Positions 61,661 through 64,000 of a stretch of 64,000 bases of DNA are shown in pieces. Numbering within the stretch: the stretch's first letter is position 1; the number at the start of each line of letters is the position of its first letter. Source of the stretch: Antennarius striatus (lineage: Eukaryota > Chordata > Actinopteri > Lophiiformes > Antennariidae); the NCBI RefSeq assembly GCF_040054535.1, contig NC_090781.1, positions 19,997,579-20,061,578 of the forward strand. Direction: 5' to 3'. The position numbers were made by a program, and so were the translations under genes. The notes beneath the pieces are model-generated. The model searched no databases. It was given only the letters and a program-made list of their open reading frames with translations, and was not told the DNA's origin.

Positions 61661-62713
61661 TTCTTTCACTCGCTCCCCTGCATCTCCTCTCCTCCCCTTT
61701 CTGTCCCCTTCAGCGTCCTAGTTTAGCACGTCAAGGTTGGCTACAGATATGCTCCTCTGTGCCTTGGGGCTAACCAATGGGAAACTGGCTGGGGTTGCTG
61801 TAGCAGGCTGGGGTGCTGGTATCATGCATGGAGAGGGAGGCGGTAAAAGGTTATTGTAGTGCAGGGGCTGTGGCCCGTTCTGTGATGTGGAATTGTATTC
61901 TTGTAGCTGCAGTGTTCAAGAATCATGAGGCTACACTGAAATTTATGGTTGAAATTCTGTCACATTCTTTGACGCAGAATTTTTGATCATTATCTAAAAT
62001 ATCACAAATTAGAGAACGCCGTTAAATACTGTATATACGTTAACATTTTGGGGAATATGCTTACCTAATATATTTCTGGGAGTTAAATGGGAAGACGCTT
62101 CTCGTAAACTGATTGCATGACTCACTTATGGTGAGTGCTGAAAACCCAAAATTCATATCAGCCAATGCACAAAAGCATCTTGTTTGATAGATTGCATCTT
62201 CTAATTGAGTCTACAACTGGTAGCCAGTGGGCTAAGTGTAGCATAAGAACAGGAAACAAGGGGAAAAGGTTAACCCGTCAAAGAAATACCTGCATAACGG
62301 TAGAGCTCACTAATTAATGTACTATATTTTGTTTGTTTGATCCAAGCTAAAACTGAAAAAATTAGCTATTTCAAAAAATTGACTTTTCCCAATTTTGGAC
62401 ACCTGCTATCCATCATTTTCTCATTCAACTCATCCAAACTTTGCAGCTGCTGGTGGCAGAGCTTCATATTTGGTGTACAGATATGAAGGTAGAGAGAGGT
62501 ATCATGTCATCTAGTGCTCAGAAAGAAAATGCCTCAAGAGACACATTTAAAACTAAATTTTTTTTTAAAACATATCAAATCTTCTCTTCATGTTGGATGT
62601 TGTGACTGCAGGCTTCTGAGTGCATTCTTGATGTGGGTGGTGGTCCCAATCAAACCTCCGCACTTGTGTCACAATGCTGATTGACCTGCAGGTGTCTTTT
62701 CATCCCTCTGGGA

Positions 62714-62725
62714 CCAGTAGAGGGT
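62714..62725. promoter_or_regulatory. CTCF-like motif in the right flank
   Basis: CCAGTAGAGGGT fits most of the CTCF core and lies at the left side of a unique-looking block. It is a single-motif prediction. Confidence 0.3.
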
Positions 62726-62779
62726 AAAAGTTCTCCATCCTGAACCCTGTTTGGGAGGCACATCGCTCCTGCCGTGGCA

Positions 62780-62990
62780 ACATGTGACTCCTACCAGGAG
62801 CCACAAGTGCTGCTCGTCTCTTATCAATGTCATTGTCTTAGCAAACAAAGGGGATCATTATACCGGCGCACAGAATGTTTCTATTCTCAGATAATGGGTC
62901 ACATAGTGTAAAGGCAACCTGATCCCCTACGGGTGATGAAGGAGCGAGCCGAGGGCTGACATTTCACTGATGAGAGGCCAGTCTGGGTTT
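62780..62990. promoter_or_regulatory. Candidate conserved non-coding element
   Basis: A unique, non-repetitive block with no open frame. It contains a SOX-type AACAAAG (about 62843-62849) and palindromic words. Enhancer identity is a guess from texture only. Confidence 0.25.
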
Positions 62991-64000
62991 TGTTGTAAGA
63001 GACACCGGGCTTCACAGGAGTTGTCAAAACAAGAGGCCCCATCCTGAGGGATTACCCCACCCTCTGTGCACACGCCTGGGACACGGTCAACCACGGGGAC
63101 AGGGAGTGGTGATGGGGACTGTGTGTGTGTGCGTGTGTAAACATGAGTTGAGTGTGACTGCCCGTCAAAAAGAAGGTGTCGTATAGAGCAGACATAGTAA
63201 TCTTATCTTCCTATTATTAATACTTTGCAACAACAATCTTCATTACAGTGGTGAAGTGTGGACTTGACCACACTGAGTATGTTTTAATCAGGTACTAGAA
63301 GCTTTTTATTTAGCCTATAATAAGTATGACTTCTAAAGTATACTTTTTGAATGAATGACAACCCAAATTTACAATAAAATAATACAGAATATAAAAAAGA
63401 AGCCATTTAATAAGATTAGCAACTCACTCAACTGCAAAATGTTTGCAGGGAGTTTCAGGGAGGGGTTCCACATGTGACCTAGACCACCATGAATCTGAGG
63501 TGCATCCATACAGTCAAGACAACAAGATGCATATATAGTTCTTACACGGTTCAGTGGGATGAATTAAAATTCCACAAGGACTAACATAATTATATTAGTC
63601 ATACTTTTATCATCTTTTTCATCTTATCTTGATCATAAATGTCGGCATTAAAGTGAAGCTGGTGTGACATTCATGGCAGTCCAGACCTTCATGTGTGTTT
63701 CCTGTCGCCATTGCACACAAAGACATGGAGGCTGATGCAAAAGAACACACAGACACATACACATGCATGACCACACAGCAAGGCCAAGACGGTTGGCAGC
63801 CGCCCTGGGGGGGGGCTCATTGTCACATTCTCTTACCACTGTTTAGGCGTCATGCTGGGGGGGGGTCGAGATGAACTACCCACCACCCATCCGCCTACTC
63901 AGTAAAGCCAAATTCTACCAAAAAGTCAAATTTTTTCATATTTAAAACCTCTATAAATCAATGCATCCTTCCTTCCATCTATAAATCTATCTGCATAAAG

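Larger units (their letters stand above)
55021..64000. other. Gene-poor flank right of bace2
   Basis: About 9 kb hold no exon that I can assign. Open frames here are short, lack recognisable domains and mostly run through repeats. The stretch holds several microsatellites, poly-C and poly-G runs, and unique-looking blocks with homeodomain- and SOX-type sites at about 57069-57250, 58600-58815, 61130-61320 and 62780-62990. In human, DSCAM lies on this side of BACE2, head to head with it, so upstream DSCAM control DNA is a reasonable guess. A first exon of that gene was looked for and not found. Confidence 0.5.

Noticed and set aside
61750..61852. Short frame starting MLLCALGL as a signal-peptide exon of DSCAM
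   Set aside because: The sequence does not match the known DSCAM start and is Gly-rich after 10 residues. There is no support for a following exon.

Overview
This window is a piece of a ray-finned (teleost) fish chromosome. The genes have many short introns with GT-AG borders. Protein matches run to well-known vertebrate families. The spacer DNA carries CA/GT and ACAG microsatellites and short fish-type repeat remnants. Introns are compact: all 62 coding exons of atm fit in about 17 kb, far less than in mammals. I cannot name the species.

Five protein-coding genes are supported, and each assembles from end to end with consistent reading phase. (1) vmp1, minus strand, 526-12040: an ER scramblase-type membrane protein for autophagosome formation, 11 coding exons, 405 aa. 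(2) npat, minus strand, 13839-21965: the cyclin E/CDK2-regulated coactivator of histone genes, 17 coding exons, 1347 aa. (3) atm, plus strand, 22751-39893: the DNA double-strand-break checkpoint kinase, 62 coding exons, 3082 aa. (4) A TMPRSS2-like type II transmembrane serine-protease homologue, plus strand, 40641-44480, 12 coding exons, 455 aa. (5) bace2, minus strand, 46359-54387: a membrane aspartyl protease, 9 coding exons, 507 aa.

npat and atm are divergent and share a spacer of about 0.8 kb. It carries ETS, E2F, CRE, YY1 and ZNF143-like motifs and a paired 11-bp repeat. This is the classical vertebrate NPAT/ATM bidirectional promoter, joining S-phase histone expression to the genome-stability kinase. 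atm is followed after about 0.5 kb by the TMPRSS2-like gene, which converges on bace2. TMPRSS2 and BACE2 are also near neighbours in human (21q22), while NPAT/ATM (11q22) and VMP1 (17q23) lie elsewhere, so the block is a fish-specific mosaic.

The most unusual content is the TMPRSS2-like gene. It is fully open with normal splice sites, yet the catalytic serine motif GDSGGP reads SDGGSP, the S1-pocket aspartate is lysine, and the IVGG activation motif is missing. The His and Asp of the triad remain. It looks like a secreted-face pseudoprotease and not a decayed pseudogene.

From 54.4 kb to the right end I see no convincing coding exon: microsatellites, several stretches that look like conserved non-coding elements, and a sequence resembling a recursive splice site. 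In human the gene next to BACE2 on this side is DSCAM, so this may be its upstream regulatory territory; that is inference.
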